From: Rugosibacter sp.
GTDB lineage: Bacteria; Pseudomonadota; Gammaproteobacteria; Burkholderiales; Rhodocyclaceae
NCBI GenBank assembly: GCA_004322535.1
Contig: SCUZ01000055.1
Span: forward strand, 1-42,123
Reading direction: 5' to 3'
DNA length: 42,123 bases
Position 1 is the stretch's first letter. Each line of letters opens with the position of its first letter. Shown in pieces: positions 27,605-36,280 of the stretch. The notes under the pieces are model-generated. The model searched no databases, was not told the DNA's origin, and was given only the letters and a program-made list of their open reading frames with translations. The position numbers and the translations under genes are program-made.

Positions 27605-28866
27605 TCGAATTCAAGCTGCCCTCCCTGGGTGCCGACATGGACGAGGGCACGTTGCTGGAGTGGCTGGTGAAGCCCGGCGACGAAGTGAAAAAGGGACAGA
27701 TCGTCGCGATTGTGGATACGTCTAAAGCAGCCGTGGATGTGGAATGCTGGCAGGAAGGCACCGTCGCCGGCCTGCTGGTAGCGCCGCAACAGAAAGTGCC
27801 GGTGGGAACAGTCCTCGCCCTGCTGCTCGAAGCGGGTGAAAGCGCTGCTGATGCGGATAAATACAAATGCGAAATGCTCGCCAAATTCAGCGAGCTCGCC
27901 CAACCGGCCGCCGTCGCGCCGGTCGTTGCTGCGGCCCCTGCCCCAACTGCCGTACCGCTGAAAAAGTCGGCGCTGGCGGGACGCCGTCTCATCACCCCCG
28001 TCGCCCGCAAACGTGCGCTGGAACTCAACCTGGACCTCGACATAGTCACCGGCAGCGGCCCCCGGGGCGCCGTCACGCTGGAGGATGTGGAACAAGCCGT
28101 AACCAAGCTTGCCCAGGGCGCTGCCGCACCCAATAACAAACAGGCAGACAGACAAGCGGACAGGCAGGCCGAGATGCGCAAAGCCATTGCCGCCGCCATG
28201 AGCCGTTCCAAACGCGAGATTCCGCATTACTACCTGGCCGAACCTATCCCCATGGCGCGCGCGCTGGCTTGGCTGGCACAAGAGAACATCCAGCGCCCCA
28301 TGGCGGAACGGCTGCTGCCCGCAGTGCTGCTCCTCAAGGCCGTAGCACAGGCGCTGCGGAAATATCCCGAGCTTAACGGCTTTTATCGCGATGGCGCCTT
28401 CCAGCAGGCCGTGCGCGTGAATCCCGGCGTCGCCGTTTCCCTGCGTCAGGGCGGCCTCCTGGCACCTGCCCTGCTGGATGCCGACCGGAAAAACCTCGCC
28501 ATGCTGATGCAGGAATTGGGCAATCTGGTCAAACGCACCCGCACAGGATCGCTCAAGAGTTCCGAACTGTCGGAAGCCACCATCACCGTGACCAATCTCG
28601 GCGATCAGGGCGTGGAATCAGTCTTTGGCGTCATCTACCCGCCGCAGGTCGCCCTGGTGGGTTTCGGCCGCATCATTGACAAAGCCTGGGTTGAAGGCGG
28701 ACAAGTCAAGGTGCAGCCGATCGTTGTGGCAAGCCTGGCCGCAGATCACCGGGTATCGGATGGGCATCGTGGCGCCTTGTTTCTCGCCGAGTTGCGGGAA
28801 CAGTTGCAGCAACCGGAAGCATTGGAGAAGATATCGGACACAAATCAAGAAAGCGAACCACCATGA
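27601..28866 (+). CDS. pdhC: Dihydrolipoamide acyltransferase (E2)
   Basis: Core acyltransferase of 421 residues. A single lipoyl domain (1-80) carries the lipoylated Lys42 in [10 protein letters not shown]. An Ala/Pro linker follows, then a peripheral-subunit-binding domain (about 120-160; [29 protein letters not shown]) and a catalytic domain ending in ADHRVSDG with His383 and Asp387. An unusual Gln/Ala/Arg repeat ([15 protein letters not shown]) marks the second linker. No E3 (lpd) gene is in the operon, so E3 must come from elsewhere. The next gene, overlapping by 4 nt, is an acyl carrier protein. The acyl specificity is not certain. Confidence 0.92.
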   Translation: MIEFKLPSLGADMDEGTLLEWLVKPGDEVKKGQIVAIVDTSKAAVDVECWQEGTVAGLLVAPQQKVPVGTVLALLLEAGESAADADKYKCEMLAKFSELAQPAAVAPVVAAAPAPTAVPLKKSALAGRRLITPVARKRALELNLDLDIVTGSGPRGAVTLEDVEQAVTKLAQGAAAPNNKQADRQADRQAEMRKAIAAAMSRSKREIPHYYLAEPIPMARALAWLAQENIQRPMAERLLPAVLLLKAVAQALRKYPELNGFYRDGAFQQAVRVNPGVAVSLRQGGLLAPALLDADRKNLAMLMQELGNLVKRTRTGSLKSSELSEATITVTNLGDQGVESVFGVIYPPQVALVGFGRIIDKAWVEGGQVKVQPIVVASLAADHRVSDGHRGALFLAELREQLQQPEALEKISDTNQESEPP

Positions 28867-29108
28867 CTGAAAATGAAGTGCAGCAGATCGCGCTGTCGGT
28901 GCTGGCATCCATCGCACCGGAAGTGGATGGCGAACAATTGCAGGCGGATCAGCCGTTGCGCAAGCAGGTGGACCTTGATTCAATGGACTGGCTCAATTTC
29001 CTGCTGGGCCTGAACGAAAAACTGCGGGTCGAAATTCCAGAGGCCGACTATGTCAGGCTGGTTACCCTTAATGATGTTGTGAAGTATCTGGTCGCCAAAC
29101 TACCGTGA
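28863..29108 (+). CDS. Acyl carrier protein
   Basis: An 81-residue free-standing carrier protein with the phosphopantetheine site Ser40 in VDLDSMDWLNF. It is helical and acidic like other ACPs (IAPEVDGEQLQADQPL; VEIPEADYVRL; LNDVVKYLVAKL). It is not the fatty-acid AcpP, whose site is DSLD and whose genes sit with fab genes. Its fusion by ATGA overlap to an E2 gene suggests that it takes part in the same pathway, perhaps as an acyl acceptor. No phosphopantetheinyl transferase or fab gene is nearby. Confidence 0.9.
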   Translation: MTENEVQQIALSVLASIAPEVDGEQLQADQPLRKQVDLDSMDWLNFLLGLNEKLRVEIPEADYVRLVTLNDVVKYLVAKLP

Positions 29109-29148
29109 AAATGAGTCAATCTCCTTCTGGCATTCAGGAGTAACCAAC

Positions 29149-30384
29149 ATGCAAGTGACCCTGCGACAGATGGTACTCACGCTCTCGAGGGCAGTGGATC
29201 TGGTCGGCGTGACCGATGTTTTTCACGGCAGGCGTGTGGGCATGATGGCGGTTGAATGCGCCAAGTCTCTCGGATGGCATACAGCTACCCGGCATCTGCT
29301 GTTCGATGCCGGACTTTTGCATGACTGTGGCGTGTCATCCACCAGAGAACACCGCGTCATTATCAATGAGCTTGATTGGGAAGGGGCGAACCTTCACTGC
29401 GAGATAGGTTATGAGCTGTTGCGCAGCTTTGCGCCGCTGGCCCATCTGGCACCGCTGATCCGCTATCACCATACCCATTGGGAAGATATGCCGGGACTGC
29501 CGATCGACCCGCTTGTCGCCAGCCATGCAAATCTTATTCACCTGACAGACCGGGTGGATGCGCTGGCAACCCGATACTACCGGGATGAATCGCTGCTGCT
29601 GCATGTCGGCGAGATCCGTGACTTGATCAATCGCCATCGCGGGCAGTTTTTCGCGCCCGCCCTGGTTGATGCCTTTCTCGATGCCTCCGCGCCAGAAGCC
29701 TTCTGGCTGCTACTGGATGCGGCCTATATTCCCCAATATATCGAGGACATGGGGAGATTCAGCGAGACTCGCACCAGCACGCTCGCCGAGCTTAAACAGT
29801 TTGCCTTCCTTATTGCCCATATTGTGGATGCGAAATCCCACTTCACGGCCGAACATTCGCTGGGTGTCGCGCGGCTTTCCCGTTTCCTCGGACAACTGGC
29901 CGGATTTTCCGGGGATCACCTCGAAAAACTGGAAATCGCAGCACTTTTGCACGACATCGGCAAGCTTCAGGTGCCGGATGAATTGCTGGAAAGCCCCGCT
30001 GCTCTCTCTGCTGCAGAATTTGCCGTAATGAAAAAACACAGCTTTGCGACTTACCAGATTCTGCGGCAGGTTGGCGGCTTTGCAGAACTGGCCTTGTGGG
30101 CAGCAGAGCATCACGAATCGCTGAATGGAGATGGTTACCCATTTCGTCTCAAAAGTGACGCGATTTCCACCGAAGCACGCATCATCAAGATTGCTGACAT
30201 ATATCAAGCACTCGCCCAGAGGCGTCCCTATCGGAAACCAATGCCTGCATCCGAGATTCTCGAACTACTGCGCAAAATGCAAGCAGAAAATGAAGTGGAT
30301 GGCACCCTTGTCGATAGGGTTGCATTACATCTGGAGGAGTGCCACAGCGTGGCAAGGGGAGAAGCCGCAGGTTCGGGTCTGTGA
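29149..30384 (+). CDS. Tandem HD-domain protein with C-terminal HD-GYP
   Basis: Predicted cyclic-di-GMP phosphodiesterase of 411 residues. An N-terminal HD-like domain (about 20-150) keeps HGRRVG, LLHDCGV and RYHHTHWED. A C-terminal HD-GYP domain (about 225-390) has the metal site HDIGK (268-272), an HHESLNGDGYP motif near 320 (the family form is HHExxDGxGYP, so Asn replaces the first Asp) and KIADIYQALAQRRPY. No receiver or membrane segment is seen. It follows the ACP gene by 40 nt on the same strand with AGGAG before its ATG, and may be cotranscribed with the acyl operon. Enzyme activity of either domain is inferred. Confidence 0.88.
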   Translation: MQVTLRQMVLTLSRAVDLVGVTDVFHGRRVGMMAVECAKSLGWHTATRHLLFDAGLLHDCGVSSTREHRVIINELDWEGANLHCEIGYELLRSFAPLAHLAPLIRYHHTHWEDMPGLPIDPLVASHANLIHLTDRVDALATRYYRDESLLLHVGEIRDLINRHRGQFFAPALVDAFLDASAPEAFWLLLDAAYIPQYIEDMGRFSETRTSTLAELKQFAFLIAHIVDAKSHFTAEHSLGVARLSRFLGQLAGFSGDHLEKLEIAALLHDIGKLQVPDELLESPAALSAAEFAVMKKHSFATYQILRQVGGFAELALWAAEHHESLNGDGYPFRLKSDAISTEARIIKIADIYQALAQRRPYRKPMPASEILELLRKMQAENEVDGTLVDRVALHLEECHSVARGEAAGSGL

Positions 30385-30508
30385 CTTGCAGCGCGGCATA
30401 ACGTGCTACTTCGCTATGCTGTCAGCAAACCCTCGGCCACTGTTCGCCACTCAGCCAGCCCGCCACACGGGCAAACTTTTATCTGCACAAACAAAATAAG
30501 CATCTGGA

Positions 30509-31153
30509 CTACCCGCCCGCCAACACCGGGAACAGTTCCTTCAAACCCGTGGCCATCGATTCCACCGCGATTGCCGCCAGCAATAGACCCAGCAAGCGGT
30601 TGGCAACATTAAGCCCGGCTGTCCCCATCAGGCGGCCGACCGGCACGGCCAGACGCAGCATCAACCAGACCACGGCGCAGACGGCACCGATGATAACTAT
30701 CACCAGTGCATCGTGAAACAGCCCGCCCTGCTGCACGGAAATCATCACCGTACTGATAGCGCCCGGCCCTGCCAGCAACGGCACGGCTAAAGGCACGACA
30801 CCTATCGTTTCTGTTCCATCGAGCGCATCGGCCTCCGCCGCTGTCTGACGCACATCGCCAGGTTTTGCCTGCAGCATGGCAAAGGCCATCAGCAAAAGCA
30901 CCAGGCCACCGCCAATGCGGAATGAGGCAAGGCTCGTCCCCATGATACGCAACACCGCTTCCCCGGTCAGGGCAACACCGACTAGAACGCCAAACACTGT
31001 CAAACTGACTACCTTGGCAAAGCGGCGGCGATCAGCTTCTGAACGATGTTCGCACATGCCAAGAAAAATCGGTATCGCCATGAAGGGATCCAGCACTGCC
31101 AGCAAAGACAGCAGAAAACGACTGTACTCGGTCCAATTGGACAGCTCACCCAT
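30509..31153 (-). CDS. MarC-family integral membrane protein
   Basis: A 214-residue protein with about six hydrophobic segments (FLLSLLAVLDPFMAIPIFLG; VVSLTVFGVLVGVAL; IGGGLVLLLMAFAML; VPLAVPLLAGPGAISTVMI; ALVIVIIGAVCAVVWLML; LLGLLLAAIAVESMATGL). The DPFMAIPIFLG and PLLAGPGAIS motifs place it in the UPF0056/MarC group, whose substrate is not established; the early link to multiple antibiotic resistance was withdrawn. The ATG at MGELSNW is preceded by GGAG at 8 nt; a GTG ten codons upstream is less likely. It is downstream of the nitroreductase gene on the same strand. Confidence 0.9.
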   Translation of the reverse strand: MGELSNWTEYSRFLLSLLAVLDPFMAIPIFLGMCEHRSEADRRRFAKVVSLTVFGVLVGVALTGEAVLRIMGTSLASFRIGGGLVLLLMAFAMLQAKPGDVRQTAAEADALDGTETIGVVPLAVPLLAGPGAISTVMISVQQGGLFHDALVIVIIGAVCAVVWLMLRLAVPVGRLMGTAGLNVANRLLGLLLAAIAVESMATGLKELFPVLAGG

Positions 31154-31276
31154 GCGACTCACTCCACCAATCAGCTGGTTCACCGAGCCCCGCCCAGTCT
31201 TGCCCCGCGTCGATCAAGACAGGCGATATGTGACGCGATAGGGTGCTCAAAGTATTCACGGCATTCAACTGCTGGT

Positions 31277-31864
31277 TTATTTCCAAGCCAGAATTCTCGG
31301 TTCTTTGCGTTCTGTTGGCGATGTCTCATCCGCGGGGACACCAACGATGATTGGAGCGATGGCAGTAGTGCCTACCGGTAGCCCAAGTTCAGCTTTCAGT
31401 TCGGCGCTATTGAGGGCAGAGACTGCGCACCCGATGACACAAGCGCCCAGCCCACGTGCGTGAGCAGCAAGCATCAGGTTTTCTGCCGCCAACCAGCAGT
31501 CAGCTGTGAAAAAAGCGCCTGTCGTGTCCGCACAAATCACAATCAGCGTACTGGCACTGTAGAAGACGCTGGCATCCGAACTAGCCGGTGTATCCAGCGC
31601 ATGACTTCCTGTATGCAGACCCGCGTGATGGATCTCCTGACTGAGAAATGCCTTGGCGCAGTCAGAGATGCGCCGCAACAGCGCTGCGTCCTGCACAACC
31701 ACAAACGCCCACGGCTCTTTATGAATGGCTGTTGGCGCACGCACAGCGGCAGCCAGCAAGACATTAATCGTATTTCGATCAAGCTGCTCTGGGGTGTAGT
31801 TACGCACTGAATGGCGTCCGTAGATCGCTGCTACCACACTCATGCTGTTTTGTGATTGCTCCAT
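31277..31864 (-). CDS. Nitroreductase family protein
   Basis: FMN-dependent NAD(P)H oxidoreductase of about 195 residues. The FMN-binding start RHSVRNYTPEQL, then AAVRAPTAIHKEPWAFVVV, and late AAENLMLAAHARGLGACVIG and GLPVGTTAIAPIIVGVPA define the family. The start could also be an ATG four codons upstream (MQPIMEQ); the one used has GAGG 12 nt before it. The physiological substrate is unknown, as for most of this family. Confidence 0.9.
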   Translation of the reverse strand: MEQSQNSMSVVAAIYGRHSVRNYTPEQLDRNTINVLLAAAVRAPTAIHKEPWAFVVVQDAALLRRISDCAKAFLSQEIHHAGLHTGSHALDTPASSDASVFYSASTLIVICADTTGAFFTADCWLAAENLMLAAHARGLGACVIGCAVSALNSAELKAELGLPVGTTAIAPIIVGVPADETSPTERKEPRILAWK

Positions 31865-31981
31865 GATTGGCTGCATCCTCTATCAACCTGTTTAACCTGC
31901 GCGACCGCCTCAGTCCAGAGGAGAATCCCCACCTTGAATAGCCTGGTAAATCAGTTAATCGCGCTGTCGCACCACACTACT

Positions 31982-32003
31982 ACATTACTTGGACATTACT
32001 TGG
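31982..32003. repeat. Tandem 11-bp repeat upstream of fbaB
   Basis: ACATTACTTGG occurs twice directly head to tail, about 105 nt before the fbaB start. The period is close to one DNA turn, so both copies face the same side of the helix, as in a regulator binding site. A run of six T follows. Confidence 0.6.
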
Positions 32004-32108
32004 TTTTTTGAAAACATAACTTCCCTACGATGCGGAAATAAACCATAATTTGCCCTCGAGTTCGTAACTGTATGCTATCCGTACTACCAGATCGTACCAG
32101 GAGGCAAC

Positions 32109-33158
32109 ATGGCAGACATCCCCGCACTACTCGGCAGTGAAGCTGATTATCTGCTTAACCACGCTTGCCATACCTTTCCCAAAACCGTACTGCATCTGCC
32201 GGGATCGGATTTCATTGACCGAGTCGTCGCAGGCAGCGACCGCACGCCGGGCACGCTGCGCAACTTCCAGCAGATTTTCAATACCGGCCGACTGGGTGGC
32301 ACCGGTTATTTGTCCATCCTGCCGGTAGATCAGGGTGTGGAGCACTCGGGCGGCGCCTCATTCGCCCCCAACCCGGAATACTTCGATCCGGAGAATATCG
32401 TCCGCCTGGCGATTGAAGGCGGCTGCAATGCTGTGGCATCAACACTGGGCGTGCTGGGCGCTGTCTCGCGCAAATACGCCCACAAGATCCCTTTTCTGGT
32501 GAAGCTGAACCACAATGAAACGCTGACCTACCCCACGATGCATGACCAGACACTGTTCACCAGCGTGCAAAAGGCTTTTGATCTGGGTGCCATGGCAGTG
32601 GGCGCGACGGTATATTACGGCTCGCCGGAATCCCGGCGGCAGATACAGGAAGTCTCCGCAGCCTTTGCCCATGCGCACCGGCTGGGTATGGTTACTTTTT
32701 TATGGGCCTATTTGCGCAATCCGGGCTTCAAGAAAGATGGTGTCGACTACCATGAAGCGGCTGATTTGACCGGCCAGGCGAATCATCTGGCCGCCACCAT
32801 CGAAGCTGATATCGTCAAGCAAAAGCAGGCCACCAACAACGGCGGCTTTACCGCCATTGGCTTTGGCAAAACCCATCCCAAGGTGTATTCCGCATTGACG
32901 ACAGAACATCCCATTGATCTGGTGCGCTATCAAGTAGCCAATTGCTTCATGGGCCGCGCCGGCATGATCAATTCCGGCGGCGCATCGGGCGAAAACGATC
33001 TGGCCCAGGCAGTGCGCACGGCAGTGATCAACAAGCGCGCCGGTGGCATGGGCTTGATCTCCGGCCGCAAGGCTTTCCAGCGGCCAATGGCGGAAGGCGT
33101 GCAACTGCTCAATGCAATTCAGGATGTGTATCTGTCACGCGATATCACCCTGGCCTGA
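32109..33158 (+). CDS. fbaB: Class I fructose-bisphosphate aldolase (FbaB/DhnA type)
   Basis: Schiff-base aldolase of 349 residues that splits or forms fructose-1,6-bisphosphate. The archaeal-type class I family is recognised by [63 protein letters not shown], and the phosphate-binding [13 protein letters not shown] near the C-terminus. A strong AGGAGG precedes the ATG. It leads the glgC-GH57-GH57-glgP-pgi series, fitting a role in feeding triose phosphates into glycogen. Confidence 0.94.
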   Translation: MADIPALLGSEADYLLNHACHTFPKTVLHLPGSDFIDRVVAGSDRTPGTLRNFQQIFNTGRLGGTGYLSILPVDQGVEHSGGASFAPNPEYFDPENIVRLAIEGGCNAVASTLGVLGAVSRKYAHKIPFLVKLNHNETLTYPTMHDQTLFTSVQKAFDLGAMAVGATVYYGSPESRRQIQEVSAAFAHAHRLGMVTFLWAYLRNPGFKKDGVDYHEAADLTGQANHLAATIEADIVKQKQATNNGGFTAIGFGKTHPKVYSALTTEHPIDLVRYQVANCFMGRAGMINSGGASGENDLAQAVRTAVINKRAGGMGLISGRKAFQRPMAEGVQLLNAIQDVYLSRDITLA

Positions 33159-33242
33159 TGCGAAATTGCATGCAGCTGAAATAATATTGGTGCCAGTGCC
33201 TGCCTTCTGCCGCAAACATCCGACTGGAAAGGATACATATAT

Positions 33243-34508
33243 ATGAGTGCCAGCCATCTGACACGCACCGCTTTCGCCATTGTGCTGGCCGGTGGCCGCG
33301 GCAGCCGCCTGATGCAGCTCACCGACTGGCGGGCAAAGCCTGCCGTGCCTTTTGGCGGAAAATTCCGCATCATAGACTTCACGCTCTCCAATTGTGTCAA
33401 TTCAGGCGTGCGCCGCATCGGTGTCGCCACGCAATACAAGGCGCAAAGCCTGATCCAGCATCTGCAACGCGGCTGGAGCTTTCTCGATGGACGCTTTGAC
33501 GAATTCATCGACATTCTGCCGGCTCAGCAACAGGTGAGCAAAGACTGGTATCGGGGCACGGCCGATGCGGTGTATCAAAACCTCGGCCTGATCCGGCGCA
33601 ACCGCCCAAAATACGTCCTGGTACTCTCCGGCGACCATGTCTACAAAATGGACTACGGTCGCATCCTGCTGGAGCATGTGCAGACCCAGGCCGACCTGAC
33701 TGTCGCCTGCATGGATGTGCCGCTGACTGAGGCCAGTGCCTTCGGCATCATGGATGTCGGCCAGGACAATCGCGTGTCATCCTTTCTCGAAAAACCAGCC
33801 AATCCGCCACCGATGCCAAACCGCCCTGGCCGCTCGCTGGCCAACATGGGCGTGTATGTATTCAACGCCGATTTCCTCTACGCACAACTGATCCGCGACA
33901 AGGACGATGCAAACTCCGCACATGATTTCGGCAAGAACGTGATCCCGCATTGCGTAGAGCACCATCGCGTGTTCGCCCACAGCTTTGCCGATTCCTGTGT
34001 CGGCATGGACGGCGCCGGCATTCCCTACTGGCGCGATGTCGGCACCATTGATGCCTACTGGGAGGCCAACATGGAGCTGACCAAGGTCACGCCAGAGCTC
34101 AATCTTTATGACCAGGTCTGGCCGATCTGGACACATCAGGAACAACTGCCACCGGCCAAGTTCGTTTTTGACGATGATGACGGCCGACGCGGCATCGCAG
34201 TCGATTCGCTGGTTTCGGGCGGCACCATCATCAGCGGCGCCAGCGTGCGACGCTCTCTGCTGTTTTCGCGGGTGCGCGTGCATAGCCGTGCGCAAATCGA
34301 GGATTCGGTGATCCTGTCTGATGTCGACATTGGCCGCGGTGCCAAGCTGCGGCGAGTGGTAATGGACAAACACTGCCGCATCCCCGCCGGCATGACAATT
34401 GGCTTTAATGCCACAGCGGATCGCCAACGCTTCCATGTCAGCGCGAACGGCGTCACGCTGGTCACGCCGGAAATGCTCGGTCAACAAGCACACCACTTCA
34501 TCCGCTGA
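33243..34508 (+). CDS. glgC: Glucose-1-phosphate adenylyltransferase GlgC
   Basis: Makes ADP-glucose from glucose-1-phosphate and ATP, the committed step of bacterial glycogen synthesis. The 421-residue protein shows VLAGGRGSRLMQLTDWRAKPAVPFGGK (nucleotide-binding loop; the Arg/Lys-rich activator region follows), QHLQRGWSF, GTADAVYQNL, LSGDHVYKMDY, the glucose-1-P site FLEKPANPP, YWRDVGTIDAYWEAN and the C-terminal left-handed beta-helix (GGTIISGASVRRSLLFSRVRV). Length and motifs are of the allosterically regulated type. AAAGGAT lies before the ATG. glgA is not adjacent. Confidence 0.96.
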   Translation: MSASHLTRTAFAIVLAGGRGSRLMQLTDWRAKPAVPFGGKFRIIDFTLSNCVNSGVRRIGVATQYKAQSLIQHLQRGWSFLDGRFDEFIDILPAQQQVSKDWYRGTADAVYQNLGLIRRNRPKYVLVLSGDHVYKMDYGRILLEHVQTQADLTVACMDVPLTEASAFGIMDVGQDNRVSSFLEKPANPPPMPNRPGRSLANMGVYVFNADFLYAQLIRDKDDANSAHDFGKNVIPHCVEHHRVFAHSFADSCVGMDGAGIPYWRDVGTIDAYWEANMELTKVTPELNLYDQVWPIWTHQEQLPPAKFVFDDDDGRRGIAVDSLVSGGTIISGASVRRSLLFSRVRVHSRAQIEDSVILSDVDIGRGAKLRRVVMDKHCRIPAGMTIGFNATADRQRFHVSANGVTLVTPEMLGQQAHHFIR

Positions 34509-34528
34509 TTACTGACGACACTCTCCCC

Positions 34529-36280
34529 ATGAAACAACTCAAGCTCGTCTTTCTGTGGCACATGCACCAGCCCGACTATCGGAATCATGGCGAGGGCATG
34601 ATAAAAGTTCCCGAAGGGACGCAGCGCGCTGGTGCTGACGGGACGGCGGCAGGCGAATTCATGCTGCCCTGGGTTTATCTGCATGCCATGAAAGACTACG
34701 CCGACATGGCAGCGCATCTGGAGCGCTACCCGGAAATCCGCTGCGTAGTGAATTTTGTGCCGGTGTTGCTGGAACAGATCGAGGATTACGCCCAGCAATT
34801 CGTGAGCAGAAAATTCCGCGATCCGCTATTACGCATGCTGGCTGCGCCCGATCTCGACCAGATCGCGGCAACTGATCGCCAGCTTTTGCTGAATACCTGC
34901 TTTCGCAACAATCACCTCACCATGCTCGCGCCCTTCCCCCGTTACCAGCATCTGCATACCCTCTATATGGATCTCTGCCGCGAGGGTGAAACCACGCTTG
35001 CCTATCTTTCCGGTGCCTATTTTTCCGATCTCGTCACCTGGTATCACCTGACCTGGACGGGTGAAGCCGAGCGTCGCAGTAATCCGCTGATTGCTGCCTT
35101 GATCAGCAAGGGCGAAGGTTATGACGCCACCGACCGACAACATCTGCTGGCGAGCATCGGCAAACTGATCAGCGACCTCATCCCGCGCTGGCGGGCACTG
35201 GCGGCGCGAGGTCAGATCGAGCTATCAACAACGCCGCAAACCCATCCACTGGCCCCGCTACTACTGGACTTCCACGCCGCGCGTGAAAGCCAGCCCGATG
35301 CCCAGCTGCCGATCAGTACCATTTATCCGGGCGGACGCAGCCGCGTCGTGACCCAGATTGAAAATGCCCGCACCAGCCATGCCACCCGCTTCGGCGCGCC
35401 GCCTGTCGGCATGTGGCCGGCCGAAGGTGCCATTTCCACGCCCTTCGCCCAGCTTCTGGCCGACGCCGGCTGCCGCTGGATCGCCAGTGGCGAAGGCGTG
35501 CTCAAACACAGCCTTGCCGCCAGCGGCATTCATGCAGCCGCGCATGCGACCTATCGCCCCTGGCGGCTGGAAAGCGCACCAGGAATGACCCTGTTTTTTC
35601 GCGACGAGCGGCTGTCCGACCTGATCGGCTTCGATTACGCCAAATGGCATGGACGCGATGCAGCCCAGCATCTGGTCACACAACTCGAGGCCATTCTCGA
35701 CGCCGCATCGGCCACCGAAGAGCCTGTCGTCAGCATTATTCTCGATGGCGAAAATGCCTGGGAGCACTATCCCTACAACGGCTACTATTTTTTTGACGAT
35801 CTGTATGGCCTGCTCGCGCAGCACCCCCGCATCCGCACCACCACCTATGCCGAACTGCTGGCGCAAGACCAGCCGATCGTGACATCTCCGCTACTACAGC
35901 TGGTAGCCGGAAGCTGGGTGTATGGCACGCTATCAACCTGGATCGGCGACAAACAGAAAAATCACGCCTGGGATCTGCTGTGCACCGCCAAGCAAAGTTA
36001 TGACCTGGTGCTGTCCAGCGGCCGGCTGTCGGCAGAAGAGTCGGCGCTGGCAACACGGCAACTGGCCATCTGCGAAAGCTCGGACTGGTTCTGGTGGTTC
36101 GGCGACTACAACCCGGCAACCAGCGTCGCCAGTTTCGATCACCTGTTCCGCCACAATCTCGTCCACCTTTACCGCCTGCTGCAACTGGAACCGCCAACCC
36201 AGCTTGAGGCGTCGATCTCCTCCGGGTCAAGCTCAGCTGTCGGCGGTTCGATGCGTCGCGCAACCGAGTCCTCCGCATGA
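34529..36280 (+). CDS. Glycoside hydrolase family 57 protein (amylopullulanase-like)
   Basis: Alpha-glucan-acting enzyme of 583 residues without a signal peptide, so intracellular. GH57 conserved regions: region 1 WHMHQPDY at the N-terminus, TTPQTHPLAPLL, region 3 GMWPAEGAISTPF with the nucleophile Glu near 297, and region 4 ILDGENAWEHYPYNG with the acid/base Asp near 404. The NFVPVLLEQIEDY start and the overall length resemble the DUF3536/amylopullulanase branch. The function is probably hydrolysis or debranching of glycogen. It is 20 nt after glgC and overlaps the next GH57 gene by 4 nt. Confidence 0.9.
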   Translation: MKQLKLVFLWHMHQPDYRNHGEGMIKVPEGTQRAGADGTAAGEFMLPWVYLHAMKDYADMAAHLERYPEIRCVVNFVPVLLEQIEDYAQQFVSRKFRDPLLRMLAAPDLDQIAATDRQLLLNTCFRNNHLTMLAPFPRYQHLHTLYMDLCREGETTLAYLSGAYFSDLVTWYHLTWTGEAERRSNPLIAALISKGEGYDATDRQHLLASIGKLISDLIPRWRALAARGQIELSTTPQTHPLAPLLLDFHAARESQPDAQLPISTIYPGGRSRVVTQIENARTSHATRFGAPPVGMWPAEGAISTPFAQLLADAGCRWIASGEGVLKHSLAASGIHAAAHATYRPWRLESAPGMTLFFRDERLSDLIGFDYAKWHGRDAAQHLVTQLEAILDAASATEEPVVSIILDGENAWEHYPYNGYYFFDDLYGLLAQHPRIRTTTYAELLAQDQPIVTSPLLQLVAGSWVYGTLSTWIGDKQKNHAWDLLCTAKQSYDLVLSSGRLSAEESALATRQLAICESSDWFWWFGDYNPATSVASFDHLFRHNLVHLYRLLQLEPPTQLEASISSGSSSAVGGSMRRATESSA

